Shown here piece after piece: positions 27,857-37,246 of a DNA stretch of 64,000 bases. Positions within the stretch are counted from its first letter, which is position 1; the number at the start of each line of letters is the position of its first letter. The notes under the pieces were generated by a model. That model was not told the origin of the DNA. It saw only the letters and a list, made by a program, of their open reading frames with translations, and did no database searches. The position numbers and the translations under genes are program-made. Origin of the DNA: CAXBNB01 sp040151475 (GTDB taxonomy: Bacteria > Bacteroidota > Bacteroidia > Cytophagales > Cyclobacteriaceae); contig NZ_JBDKWG010000116.1 of assembly GCF_040151475.1 (NCBI RefSeq), positions 50,661 to 114,660 of the forward strand, read 5' to 3'.

Positions 27857-30800
27857 ATGAAACAAAAATACATTTTTCAACAAAAGGTCAATCCACTCTT
27901 CACGTTAGTGACTTTGGGATTGATGATTGCATTTTCACTGTCGGTTCAGGCTGGTGATAATTTAGACAAGTCCATATCAGGAAAAGTAACCAGCTCTGTA
28001 GATGGAGAGGGGATACCCGGAGTAAATGTAGTAATCAAAGGAGTTCAGGAGGGTACTATTACCGATATAGAGGGAAACTATAGCCTTAGTGTAGCTGATG
28101 AAACTGCAGTTCTGGTATTTTCCTTCGTTGGCTACAATGCCCAAGAGGTTGTTGTTGGCAATAGATCAGTTGTGGACGTAAAGATGACAGAAAACGTGGA
28201 GCAACTGAATGAGGTTGTCGTTACTGCCTTAGGTATCAAAAGAGAAGAAAGGTCATTGGGCTTTTCAGTGGGAAGAGTAGATGGCGCAGAAGCCAATAGA
28301 GTGGCTCAGGATAACGTGCTAAATTCCCTGTCAGGTAAGGTAGCGGGAGTTACCATCAACCAAACCGGGGGAGCTGGCTCATCAGTAAGTATGGTCATCA
28401 GAGGAGCCTCCTCACTAAGTACCGACAATCAACCACTGTTTGTAGTTGATGGTGTTCCAATAACGAACGGACTAAATAACGTTGCGGAATTCGGAAGCCA
28501 AAATAATGTGGATTACGGTAACGCCATATCGGATATAAATCCAGACAATATTGAAAGTATTACGGTACTTAAAGGGCCAAGTGCGGCAGCATTGTATGGT
28601 ACCAGGGCAGGTAATGGAGTGGTATTGATTACTACTAAAACGGCAGCTAAAGGAGATAAAGCCAAAGTGTCTTTCTCGTCAAATACAGTGTTTGATGTTC
28701 CCTTTAAATTTCTTAAAACCCAGAAAAAATTTGCTACGGGTTATTTTTCTTATACACCGGATAATTTTGGCCCGGGAGAATTTCCTGTAGTTACTCCTGC
28801 AGAGGCTGCAGGTGCTGGAATGGAACTGGACAGAGGGTATTATGCCATCCAATGGGATTCTCCTCGTGATGCGAATGGCAATCAAATTCCTACTGAACTG
28901 GTGTCACACCCAAATAATGTGAAGGATTTTGTACAGACTGGTATTAACACTACCAACAGTGTAGCTGTATCAGGAAGCAATGAAATAATCAACTACAGGA
29001 TAGGTTATACCAACATGAGAAGTCGTGGATTGATTCCTAACGCTGACTTGTTAAAGGACAATTTTTCATTGAACTCTTCCATTAAAGCAAATAAATCTTT
29101 AACCATTAGTAGTACTATAAACGCTGGCAGAACCTGGTCTAACAATAGACCAAATACTGGGAACAGGGGAAGTAATCCTTTGGAAGCTGCCTATAAAATT
29201 CCTCAAAATCTGGATATCAATGATTTCAAGAATTATTGGGCACCTGGTCAGGAAGGAGTACAGCAGTACGCACCTGAAAACTATAACAATCCGTACTTTC
29301 TTGCAAATGAAGTAAAAAACGGCTTTTCAAGAGATCGTATTATTGGAAATGTTAAAGCTGATTTGAAAATCACAGAAGACCTGTCTTTGATGGGTAGGTA
29401 TTCAGTGGATTATTATACTGAGGTTCGTGAAACTAAAATTTCACCAAGCTATACCAGAGAGCCCAACAACGGAGCTTATGGTCTTGCCAATAGCAGTAAT
29501 TTGGAGAAAAATATAGATTTCTTACTGACTTATACTAAGGACTTGGGTGACTTTGGTTTGGTCGTGTCAGGAGGAGGTAATAGCAGGTACACCAAAGGTA
29601 AATATTTGTCCAATTCTTCAGGATCAGGAAATGGGCTTATTGTACCTAATGTATATAGTGTAAGCAATATTAGTTCAGGGGCATTGAGCTTCAATAGTAG
29701 TTTGTCTGAAAGGGTCATATACAGTGTCTATGGAATAGCTAATTTGTCTTATAAAAATTTCATATACCTGGACTTAACAGCTAGGAACGACTGGTCTAGT
29801 ACATTAAGGGCAAATGAAAGGTCATATTATTATCCTTCTACTTCTTTAAGCTTGTTGCTTGATGAGGCATTCGATTTGGGAGGAAATGTTGATATGCTCA
29901 AATTAAGAGGTGGTTGGGCAAAGGTAGGAAATGATACCAGCCCTTATAATTTGAATGCAGTGTATAACAATGGTGGTCAATGGGGAGATGCTACCATGTT
30001 GACTTATTCAACTACCCGTTTACTTCCAAATTTAAGACCTGAGACTGCCACTTCATGGGAGGCTGGAGTCGAGGCTAAGTTCCTTGGTAACCGATTGAGG
30101 TTAGAAGGAACATACTATACCCTAGACAATGTAGACCAAGTTTTGCAAATATCTACACCTGGTTCTTCAAAGTACACTGCTAATAATATAAATGCAGGTT
30201 TGATCCAGAGTAGCGGATGGGAACTGATGCTAGGAGGCACACCCTTAAAGAATAATGATTGGTCTTGGGATGTAAGTATGAATTTATCCAGAAATAGAAC
30301 CAAGATTATCGAGCTGGCAGAAGGTGTAGAGTTTTACGAATTTTGGAGTGAGGCAAAATCACGTGCCAGAACATATGTTGGTGAAACAATAGGTGATATA
30401 TATGACGCCAAGATGGTAGTAGTAGAAGATCCTAATTCACCATACTATCAGTATCCTATTATAGGAGGAGGTGATTCTGAATGGCAGGCCATACAATCAG
30501 CCGATACAAGGAATAAGGTTGGAAACTTTAACCCTGATTTTATATTGGGTATGCAATCAACCCTGGCCTGGAAGAATTTCAGTTTAAGTATGACACTTGA
30601 CTGGAGAAAAGGCGGGCAATATCAGTCTCAGACGTATAGGTATAGTACGGAAGATGCCAGTTCACAAATATGGTTGGATAATGCAATCAACCCAAATGGT
30701 TTGGAAGGTGCTGAATTAAGTGCCTGGTTGAAAGAAAATGAAGATCAGTATATCAGGAATGGATTTCATATAGTTGGAGGGTTGACAAAGGAGACTGGTG

Positions 30801-31252
30801 GTTTACCTGAAAACTTTAGTGGAAAGGTAGTAAATGACGGTTATTTTATTCCGGGTGTAGTACAAACTGCGGGAGCAGATACTCCTAATGATTTCGAGGA
30901 TGATGTGTATGTTGAAAATCTTGGAGAGTCTGGTACCTTGGTGCTTCCGTATATTGTAAGTTACCCTTGGGATTTCGGTGCTCCATCCTTGTTTGATGCT
31001 GACTTTATTAAATTGAGAGAACTATCTATTGGATATAGACTTCCTACCACTTTTACCAATAAATTGAAAATTCAGAGTGCTAATGTTTCGGTATATACCA
31101 GAAATGTGATTATATGGACAAAAGGAAAAAATGGAATAGATCCTGAAAGAGCCTTCCAGAATAATTCCTCACGTTTTGTTCAGGGTGTAGAAAGGTACAA
31201 TGTGGAGCCATGGGTATTTCCTATTGGAGTGAAACTAAATTTAACATTTTAA
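27857..31252 (+). CDS. SusC/RagA-type TonB-linked outer-membrane transporter
   Basis: A 1131-residue paralogue of the SusC at 22236. It has a signal peptide ending near SVQAGDN, a CarboxypepD_reg-like domain (SGKVTSSVDGEGIPGVNV, identical block), SusC box VVTALGIKREERSLGFSV, plug motifs NQPLFVVDGVPITN and VLKGPSAAALYGTRAGNGVV, and a barrel ending in KLNLTF. There is no STN domain, so it is probably not coupled to a FecR-type signalling route. It is followed by its SusD with a 13-bp gap. Confidence 0.95.
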   Translation: MKQKYIFQQKVNPLFTLVTLGLMIAFSLSVQAGDNLDKSISGKVTSSVDGEGIPGVNVVIKGVQEGTITDIEGNYSLSVADETAVLVFSFVGYNAQEVVVGNRSVVDVKMTENVEQLNEVVVTALGIKREERSLGFSVGRVDGAEANRVAQDNVLNSLSGKVAGVTINQTGGAGSSVSMVIRGASSLSTDNQPLFVVDGVPITNGLNNVAEFGSQNNVDYGNAISDINPDNIESITVLKGPSAAALYGTRAGNGVVLITTKTAAKGDKAKVSFSSNTVFDVPFKFLKTQKKFATGYFSYTPDNFGPGEFPVVTPAEAAGAGMELDRGYYAIQWDSPRDANGNQIPTELVSHPNNVKDFVQTGINTTNSVAVSGSNEIINYRIGYTNMRSRGLIPNADLLKDNFSLNSSIKANKSLTISSTINAGRTWSNNRPNTGNRGSNPLEAAYKIPQNLDINDFKNYWAPGQEGVQQYAPENYNNPYFLANEVKNGFSRDRIIGNVKADLKITEDLSLMGRYSVDYYTEVRETKISPSYTREPNNGAYGLANSSNLEKNIDFLLTYTKDLGDFGLVVSGGGNSRYTKGKYLSNSSGSGNGLIVPNVYSVSNISSGALSFNSSLSERVIYSVYGIANLSYKNFIYLDLTARNDWSSTLRANERSYYYPSTSLSLLLDEAFDLGGNVDMLKLRGGWAKVGNDTSPYNLNAVYNNGGQWGDATMLTYSTTRLLPNLRPETATSWEAGVEAKFLGNRLRLEGTYYTLDNVDQVLQISTPGSSKYTANNINAGLIQSSGWELMLGGTPLKNNDWSWDVSMNLSRNRTKIIELAEGVEFYEFWSEAKSRARTYVGETIGDIYDAKMVVVEDPNSPYYQYPIIGGGDSEWQAIQSADTRNKVGNFNPDFILGMQSTLAWKNFSLSMTLDWRKGGQYQSQTYRYSTEDASSQIWLDNAINPNGLEGAELSAWLKENEDQYIRNGFHIVGGLTKETGGLPENFSGKVVNDGYFIPGVVQTAGADTPNDFEDDVYVENLGESGTLVLPYIVSYPWDFGAPSLFDADFIKLRELSIGYRLPTTFTNKLKIQSANVSVYTRNVIIWTKGKNGIDPERAFQNNSSRFVQGVERYNVEPWVFPIGVKLNLTF

Positions 31253-31265
31253 TTACTAAAATTAA

Positions 31266-32927
31266 ATGATCATGTATTTCATAAAAAATAAAATATTAAT
31301 TGTAGTAGGCTTGATGTTAACAATGGTGTTTTCATGTAAAGACTTAGATGAATTGAATATCAACCCCAATGGGCCAGATCCTGAGGATACAGATCCCTAT
31401 CTATTGATGGCTACTGTATTGAGTGGAGCAGGTACTTCAGTAGTCAATTTGGGCTATGGAGACTTAGCAGGCGTAATGCAACATACCCAAAAGGATGGAT
31501 GGGGAGGAAGTCATAATTCTTACGAATGGACATCATCCAGCCAGGGATGGAATGGTTATTACAGGATTTTAGGTAACAACCAGGATATGTTTTTGAAATC
31601 AGAGGCATTGGGTTATGAGTTTGCTATGGGTGTGGGGCTGGTAATGAAATCTTATGTATTTGGCCTCATTACAGATTTGTATGGTGATGCACCATATTCA
31701 GAAGCACTATTAGGAGATGATGATGCTTATAGAGAACCTAAGTTTGACCGTCAGCAGGATATTCTTAATGGAATTTTTGCTGATTTGGAAACTGCCAATA
31801 CCCTGTTGTCAAAAAGTGTAAGTGAATACAATTACATTAATAAAACTCAGGATATAATATATGAAGGTAGCCCTTCCAAGTGGAGAAAGTTTGCCAATTC
31901 ACTGGCTTTGAGGTATTACATGAGATTGTCCGTGAAAGATCCAGGGACTGCTCAGACTGGTATAGCCAAAATAGTAGGAGATCCTACAACATATCCTATT
32001 ATTACTTCTGCTAATGATGATGCCAATATGGATTATGTAGGAGCCAACTCATCTAATTCATGGCCTAAAAACTATGTATTCGATACAGGAGGTGGATCTG
32101 ATTTCAGGAGAGTGAAGATGTGTGCTACATTGGTAGATGCCATGAAGTTGTTAAATGATCCAAGGTTGGATCAATGGGCTGCAAGAGTTGAGATTCCTAT
32201 TGAAGTAAATGAGGATGAAAATAGTACTGATGAAATAACTGACGGCATTCGTTATGTATCCAGAAATCTTGTGGATGATTATGAAGCTGATTTTGGTATT
32301 CCTTTGAATACAAGTACTGATTTTGTGGGGATGCCACCTGCAGCTCTACAGACCCCTTCAGCATTTAATATGAGTCCAGATTTGAATCAGGCATCAACTA
32401 ATCCACACGTTTCCTGGGTGAATGCTCAATTCACTGAAGCTTCCGGGGACAACCTGAAAGCCAGATTAATCACTGCGGCTGAAGTCAATTTTATTTTGGC
32501 AGAAGCTGCACTTAACGGATGGATTGGTAATGCTGAAGAATACTATAATGCGGGTATTCAAGCTTCCTTTGAAGCATGGGGCATAGGAGATGAATATGAT
32601 GACTATATGACTGAAACAGGTGTGGCTTATGATGCTACCCAGGCACAGATTATCAATCAAAAATGGATATCTTCTTGGGCCCATGCTGCTGAGTCTTGGT
32701 TTGATTACCGTAGAACAGGCTTACCGGATTTACAGACAGGTCAGTGGGTTAAAAGAGATGCGATACCTGTTAAATTCTATTACCCATTGGATGAGGAGTT
32801 TTATAACCAGAGTAATGCAGAAGCCGCCATTGCAAATTTGGAAAAAACTACATTTAATGGAGCTGATCCTCAGAATAGTGCATGGTCAAAACCATGGATT
32901 ATACAAGGAACAGGAAAGCCCTGGTAA
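31266..32927 (+). CDS. SusD/RagB-type outer-membrane lipoprotein
   Basis: A 553-residue SusD-like lipoprotein, paralogous to the one at 20541. The lipobox is MVFSC (Cys near residue 24), followed by KDLDELNINPNGPDPEDTDP. The scaffold motifs VFGLITDLYGDAPYSEAL and WRKFANSLALRYYMRLS are clear, and the C terminus WIIQGTGKPW parallels the WLLQGTGKPY of its paralogue. It is the last gene of the operon, which ends at the 152-bp palindromic element 25 bp further on. Confidence 0.93.
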   Translation: MIMYFIKNKILIVVGLMLTMVFSCKDLDELNINPNGPDPEDTDPYLLMATVLSGAGTSVVNLGYGDLAGVMQHTQKDGWGGSHNSYEWTSSSQGWNGYYRILGNNQDMFLKSEALGYEFAMGVGLVMKSYVFGLITDLYGDAPYSEALLGDDDAYREPKFDRQQDILNGIFADLETANTLLSKSVSEYNYINKTQDIIYEGSPSKWRKFANSLALRYYMRLSVKDPGTAQTGIAKIVGDPTTYPIITSANDDANMDYVGANSSNSWPKNYVFDTGGGSDFRRVKMCATLVDAMKLLNDPRLDQWAARVEIPIEVNEDENSTDEITDGIRYVSRNLVDDYEADFGIPLNTSTDFVGMPPAALQTPSAFNMSPDLNQASTNPHVSWVNAQFTEASGDNLKARLITAAEVNFILAEAALNGWIGNAEEYYNAGIQASFEAWGIGDEYDDYMTETGVAYDATQAQIINQKWISSWAHAAESWFDYRRTGLPDLQTGQWVKRDAIPVKFYYPLDEEFYNQSNAEAAIANLEKTTFNGADPQNSAWSKPWIIQGTGKPW

Positions 32928-32952
32928 GATTTATAAAATATAAGTAGAATCA

Positions 32953-33104
32953 AAAAAAAGAGGCTGTCTCAAAAGTCAAATGATTCCCAGATTCCTGACT
33001 GTCGTCAGACAGGTATTCTAGGATACAGCCATTGCTGCGTTTCCAAAGGGATGCCGGAACAAGTCCGGCAACTGCTTAATCCTTTTGAGACAGTCTCTTT
33101 TTTT
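32953..33104. repeat. 152-bp palindromic element (MITE-like repeat or bidirectional terminator)
   Basis: The ends are a 23-bp inverted repeat with one mismatch (32953-32975 and 33082-33104; inner sequence CTGTCTCAAAAG), with A7 on the left and T7 on the right. Inside lie two more palindromes: CCTGACTG-TCGT-CAGACAGG (32994-33013) and TGCCGGA-ACAAG-TCCGGCA (33052-33070). The termini GAGGCTGTCTCAAAA resemble ends of small intergenic repeats that I recall from Bacteroidota, but I could not check copy number. Placed between two convergent operons, it would also work as a terminator in both directions. Confidence 0.75.
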
Positions 33105-33124
33105 ATCACATTACAGTATGAAAG

Positions 33125-34093
33125 TTATAGATGTTTGTCAAGAAACTGATCAATATAAAATTGACAATATTCATTTACCTTGGCAGACAAATCCATTGTA
33201 TGAGGCCATCCTTTTAATCTGTGATAATCATGTGGTACCCCTGCTTTTTTAAGCCATATATCCAGAGAGTCTGATTGACTAACCGGAACGATTGAATCAA
33301 TAGTGCCATGAAATGTTAAAGTAGGAGGGTCGTCTGAAGTAATAAAAAATCTCGGAGAAGCCATTTTGTACATTTCAGGTTTTTCATCATATTTCGCTCC
33401 TATAAAATTTAAGGGCTCTTTTCTGATTTTAGATTCAGGGGTGGTAAGATCAGCCACACCATATAGGTTAATTACTGCTTTTACTTTTGCGGAATTTTGC
33501 GCATAACAACCTTCATTGAACATAGGCTCATCTTCTGCATAGCCTGCCATCATAGATAAGTGTCCTCCGGCAGAACCACCAATCAATACCATTTTGTCAG
33601 CATCAATATTATATTCATGAGCATGATCTCTAACCCATTGGACTGCACAGTTGACATCCTGAACCGCTGCAGGAAACTTTGCCACTTTTGCTAATCTGTA
33701 AGAGACCGTGACAGTAACATATCCTTTCCTTGCATAATCAATCAAATAACTCAGGTAATCAGACCTTTTTCCGGATTTCCATGCTCCTCCATGGATGAAA
33801 ATCATAACAGGAGCTGGTTCTTGTTGTTTTTTAGCTTTGTATATATCTAATTGAAGCGAAATGGTATCTATTTTCTTGTATTCAATATTTTTTATTTCCA
33901 GAATGTCATCAGGAACCGCTGGTTTTGCTTCTATCAGATCGAGCATTCCTAAAGCGTAAGAAATTTTCAAGAAAGTTTCGTTCATGTACCCGGACGGAGC
34001 TTCTAGTGTTCTGTTTGGATCAGTTGTTTTTTTACTACAACTGAATAAGAAAATCAGCCAAGCAAAATTTAAAATTATTACTTTGAATTTCAT
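33125..34093 (-). CDS. Alpha/beta-hydrolase esterase lipoprotein
   Basis: A 322-residue lipoprotein with lipobox FLFSC (Cys19) and an alpha/beta-hydrolase domain of the esterase/lipase (BD-FAE or hormone-sensitive-lipase-like) type. The oxyanion motif is IFIHGGAWKSG, the nucleophile Ser is in LIGGSAGGHLS, the acid is in FHGTIDSIVPVSQ and the His is in GWPHTMD. Such enzymes often remove acetyl or other acyl groups from glycans. It is the last gene of the seven-gene leftward operon, 40 bp after the GH31 gene. Confidence 0.85.
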   Translation of the reverse strand: MKFKVIILNFAWLIFLFSCSKKTTDPNRTLEAPSGYMNETFLKISYALGMLDLIEAKPAVPDDILEIKNIEYKKIDTISLQLDIYKAKKQQEPAPVMIFIHGGAWKSGKRSDYLSYLIDYARKGYVTVTVSYRLAKVAKFPAAVQDVNCAVQWVRDHAHEYNIDADKMVLIGGSAGGHLSMMAGYAEDEPMFNEGCYAQNSAKVKAVINLYGVADLTTPESKIRKEPLNFIGAKYDEKPEMYKMASPRFFITSDDPPTLTFHGTIDSIVPVSQSDSLDIWLKKAGVPHDYHRLKGWPHTMDLSAKVNEYCQFYIDQFLDKHL

Positions 34094-34133
34094 AGATATA
34101 TGGGTTTGTTATAAAGTCTTTTTATGTTATAAA

Positions 34134-35900
34134 TTACATGGTGATTTTGTAATTCCCAGCTTCATACTCACTGGTTTTTATTATCAATTTCTTTTTTGTC
34201 GGATAATAATTGTAATCTGTATTTTCAGTTAGAGAGATGTTATCTAATTCCACTTTTACTGGTTTTTTGGCCATGGCAATATTCAATATGTGAGGGCATT
34301 TTTCACCCAATAGATCAATGTTTATAATATCTTCTTTATTTGAATATTTGAGGGTAGTGCTAATTGATTTTTCTCGGAAAACCTCAAAAGAGTTTTGGTC
34401 TTGGTCGGGGTAAACTAAGAAAGTCAAATAACCTTCATCTTTCGGATTTCCAATTCCTGTGTAAGATCTTTTGATATTCATAGGTATAATTGAACCCTCT
34501 TTTATGAAAATAGGATACTCATCTAATGGAAACTCCATTTTTAGTGTAGCTGATCCTTCTATGATTTTGGTGTTGTCAAACCAGTATCTCCATTTCCCAT
34601 CAGGAAGATAGACTTCATTTTCCAGATCATCTTTATAAATTGGGGCGATCAAAAGATTGTCTCCGAACATGTAATGGTATTTTCCTTCTTTGGGAGTTTG
34701 AAGTCTGGTGCCTCCTTGATTGGCTGTAACTACATAATGGTACATGTAAGGGATTAGCTCTGTATGTAACCATGAATATTCACGAATGATGTCAAGTTCT
34801 TCTTTGCTTCTTTTCCATAACCTGCGTTCTCCATGTCCTCCATTTAAAAACAAACCACAAAATGTTGAAAATTGAGCCCATCTGATGTATAATCTGGGTG
34901 GAATATTGCTGCCAGAAAAACCAGCAACATCTGAACCAATTATGCTGTAGCCCAGTTCAGCACTTTTAAGAGTGTTGTCTATGGCAGATTCAAATCCTTG
35001 CACACCTTTCATGGCAATATCCACTTTCTCTTCATCTTCTACGATCATTTCATTTGTGACCCACTTATGTTCCTGATCACCAACCCAGTTGACGGGTGAT
35101 GCGTCGATAGGGGAAAAACCTTCAGGGTGAAAACCCCTGTCCATGGCTCTGGACAATGTAATAAATTCAGGGTTTTGAGAAAGACCATGATTGTATTCAT
35201 CTCTGTAATAATGATCCATGTATTTGCGGGTGGTCATCCACCCTGATGCTGTCTGATTGTAGAAAAGCGGGAGAGGCCCTAGTTTCTTCCAAAATAATGT
35301 TGCTGCACCGTCAAGTTTCCAGCCATCTATTCCCAGGTCAAAAACCCGTTGCTGCATGCCACGCCACCATTTCATAGCTTCAGGATTGGAATAATCTATA
35401 AAGCCACCCTTGCCTTTCCACCATTTATTTTCTTTTCCGTCATTAGCCAGATACCCATTACTTTTAGCCTGAGTGTACCAGTCTTCAGATTTTTCGAGCT
35501 TCAACCCTTTGTTGTAGCTGTTGACCATAGATGTCATCCAAAGTACTACCCGGTAGCCATTATCCTCCATTTTTTTAAACCATCGATCAGGATTTGGATA
35601 GAGTGTGGTGTCAATGTCAAAATCGTTGTACCTATAACTCCACGGGCTGTCAAGAATGATCGTCCTCACAGGAATGTCATGCTCAGCATATCCTGACAAT
35701 AATTCATCTACATATTCTGCTGTGTTTACGTCATCTTCCCAGAGCCAGCATTCCAAAGCCCACTCAGGTGTTAATGGTGGATTGCCATGCCTTTGTTTGT
35801 TGAATGGTATTCCCCAAAATGGATAAACCAAATAGAAGTATGCCAATATGAGTAAGAGCACACAAGTGATGACCAGGTATTTTGCAATTTTCTTAAGCAT
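34134..35900 (-). CDS. Membrane-anchored glycoside hydrolase family 31
   Basis: A 588-residue retaining alpha-glycosidase of GH31. The nucleophile is D197 in GIDGWKLDGAA and the likely acid/base is D275 in NWVGDQEHKW; SDVAGFSG and the aromatic YIRWAQFSTFCG follow, then the C-terminal beta domains (FGDNLLIAPIY). The usual N-terminal beta-sandwich is very short or missing. Instead the protein starts with one hydrophobic helix (YLVITCVLLLILAYFYLVYPF), which looks like an uncleaved membrane anchor. GH31 includes alpha-glucosidases, xylosidases, galactosidases and sulfoquinovosidases; specificity is not readable here. It lies 20 bp after the PHP gene. Confidence 0.88.
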   Translation of the reverse strand: MLKKIAKYLVITCVLLLILAYFYLVYPFWGIPFNKQRHGNPPLTPEWALECWLWEDDVNTAEYVDELLSGYAEHDIPVRTIILDSPWSYRYNDFDIDTTLYPNPDRWFKKMEDNGYRVVLWMTSMVNSYNKGLKLEKSEDWYTQAKSNGYLANDGKENKWWKGKGGFIDYSNPEAMKWWRGMQQRVFDLGIDGWKLDGAATLFWKKLGPLPLFYNQTASGWMTTRKYMDHYYRDEYNHGLSQNPEFITLSRAMDRGFHPEGFSPIDASPVNWVGDQEHKWVTNEMIVEDEEKVDIAMKGVQGFESAIDNTLKSAELGYSIIGSDVAGFSGSNIPPRLYIRWAQFSTFCGLFLNGGHGERRLWKRSKEELDIIREYSWLHTELIPYMYHYVVTANQGGTRLQTPKEGKYHYMFGDNLLIAPIYKDDLENEVYLPDGKWRYWFDNTKIIEGSATLKMEFPLDEYPIFIKEGSIIPMNIKRSYTGIGNPKDEGYLTFLVYPDQDQNSFEVFREKSISTTLKYSNKEDIINIDLLGEKCPHILNIAMAKKPVKVELDNISLTENTDYNYYPTKKKLIIKTSEYEAGNYKITM

Positions 35901-35920
35901 GGTTTTGCTTGTTTATAGGT

Positions 35921-37234
35921 TTAATAGATATAGATAGGGTTGGTCAATACCCATGTTGTCCATTTGTCGTCAAAATAAATACTAGCTGTGATCCTGTAAT
36001 TTCCCGGTTGATTGTTAGTAGGGAATTCATAGTCATACACATTTTCTTTTTCATCTACTATTAAACCGTTTTTGAATAGCTGAAACTTAACGGGATAGGG
36101 AGAGAATGCTTTTAGTTTTGGAGCATTTTGAACTAAAACCGAATCACCCAAAATAGCGGTAACACTGTTGTTTTCATCTGTAGAAAAATATTGAAATCCC
36201 TGAGCCTTAGCCAGGCTTTCGAAGGATACAAACAGGTGGCCTTTGATGATGTTGTCTTTAATGTTCACATTGGAAAATGTATCACAAAAAACCTGATTAC
36301 TTACGTGATTGAAAGAATCGAAATAAGAATCTAAATCCCACCTGAATGCCCATCCATATTCATCGGGCTTACCTAATAGCAACTTATCCATCCAATTTTC
36401 CTCTTTTATGGAAATGGTGTCGGCATTCGGCCCAACCCATTCTACCAATCCATTTTCCAGGTATCTTGCCCTGAAGTTGTGGTTGTTGTGGGCATCTACG
36501 GCTCCTACGCCTACTATCCTTCGATTTTGATTCAAAGAATCCCAAAGGGAATGGATTTTAGTTTGGTCATCATAAAACTCCCTGTAGCACCAGTTCATAT
36601 ATTTGCCACCATTGATGGCATTGTTAATTAAAAGAGAGCTAATGCCATTTTCATCCAAAACGTCAGTATGGATGTTGTAGATTTCCATAGCATGATAATC
36701 AGGATTGTCCCAGGGATGAGGCTTTTCTGAGTGCACATAAGTCGCAAGTCCCCCATTGGTTACTACATCGTGAATGATTTTAGTTTCACCATTTTTCCAA
36801 TCTAAAACCGTACTGTCAAACGGGTTGATCATAAATCCGGAACTGTACTCTGTACCCGACTCAATGATGACACCATCGAACTTGCCGTGAAACCCACGGG
36901 GGTAAACGTCCAGTTTTCCGTGGGGATGATCAGAGAGGAAAATGAATTCAAGCTCTGCTTTTTTTGCTGCTGCGAGTATTTCTGGCAGCAGACCTCTGCT
37001 ATCGTGCGACCAGTAAGAGTGGGAGTGCAGTACTCCTTTGTGAGACTGGAGAGGAATGTATTGTGTTGTTTTTTTGTACTTTAACCTGAAATCTGTGATT
37101 TCCTTTTCCAGTTTTGGATATGTTACAAAATAATTCCAAATACCAGGACTGACAAATTTTAATATTATGATCAATAGGAGTGTCAGCAATGAAAATAAAA
37201 TGTATTTGATCAGATTTAAAATCTTTATTTTCAT
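35921..37234 (-). CDS. Membrane-anchored PHP-domain metallophosphoesterase-like protein
   Basis: A 437-residue protein with one N-terminal membrane helix (residues 10-27) and a PHP domain. Metal-binding motifs are GVLHSHSYWSHDSRG (H70 and H72) and FLSDHPHG (D102, H103), with a further VHSEKPHPWD and VGAVDAHNNHNF as later ligands. PHP proteins include DNA-polymerase-associated and stand-alone phosphoesterases such as CehA-type enzymes that attack phosphodiesters or carbamates. The C-terminal 120 residues look like a beta-sandwich (FKAFS, YPVKFQLFKNG). Neighbours are a GDPD phosphodiesterase (12 bp upstream) and GH31 (20 bp downstream), so a phosphate-bearing glycoconjugate is a likely substrate. 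Confidence 0.72.
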   Translation of the reverse strand: MKIKILNLIKYILFSLLTLLLIIILKFVSPGIWNYFVTYPKLEKEITDFRLKYKKTTQYIPLQSHKGVLHSHSYWSHDSRGLLPEILAAAKKAELEFIFLSDHPHGKLDVYPRGFHGKFDGVIIESGTEYSSGFMINPFDSTVLDWKNGETKIIHDVVTNGGLATYVHSEKPHPWDNPDYHAMEIYNIHTDVLDENGISSLLINNAINGGKYMNWCYREFYDDQTKIHSLWDSLNQNRRIVGVGAVDAHNNHNFRARYLENGLVEWVGPNADTISIKEENWMDKLLLGKPDEYGWAFRWDLDSYFDSFNHVSNQVFCDTFSNVNIKDNIIKGHLFVSFESLAKAQGFQYFSTDENNSVTAILGDSVLVQNAPKLKAFSPYPVKFQLFKNGLIVDEKENVYDYEFPTNNQPGNYRITASIYFDDKWTTWVLTNPIYIY

Positions 37235-37246
37235 AATTAGGATTGG

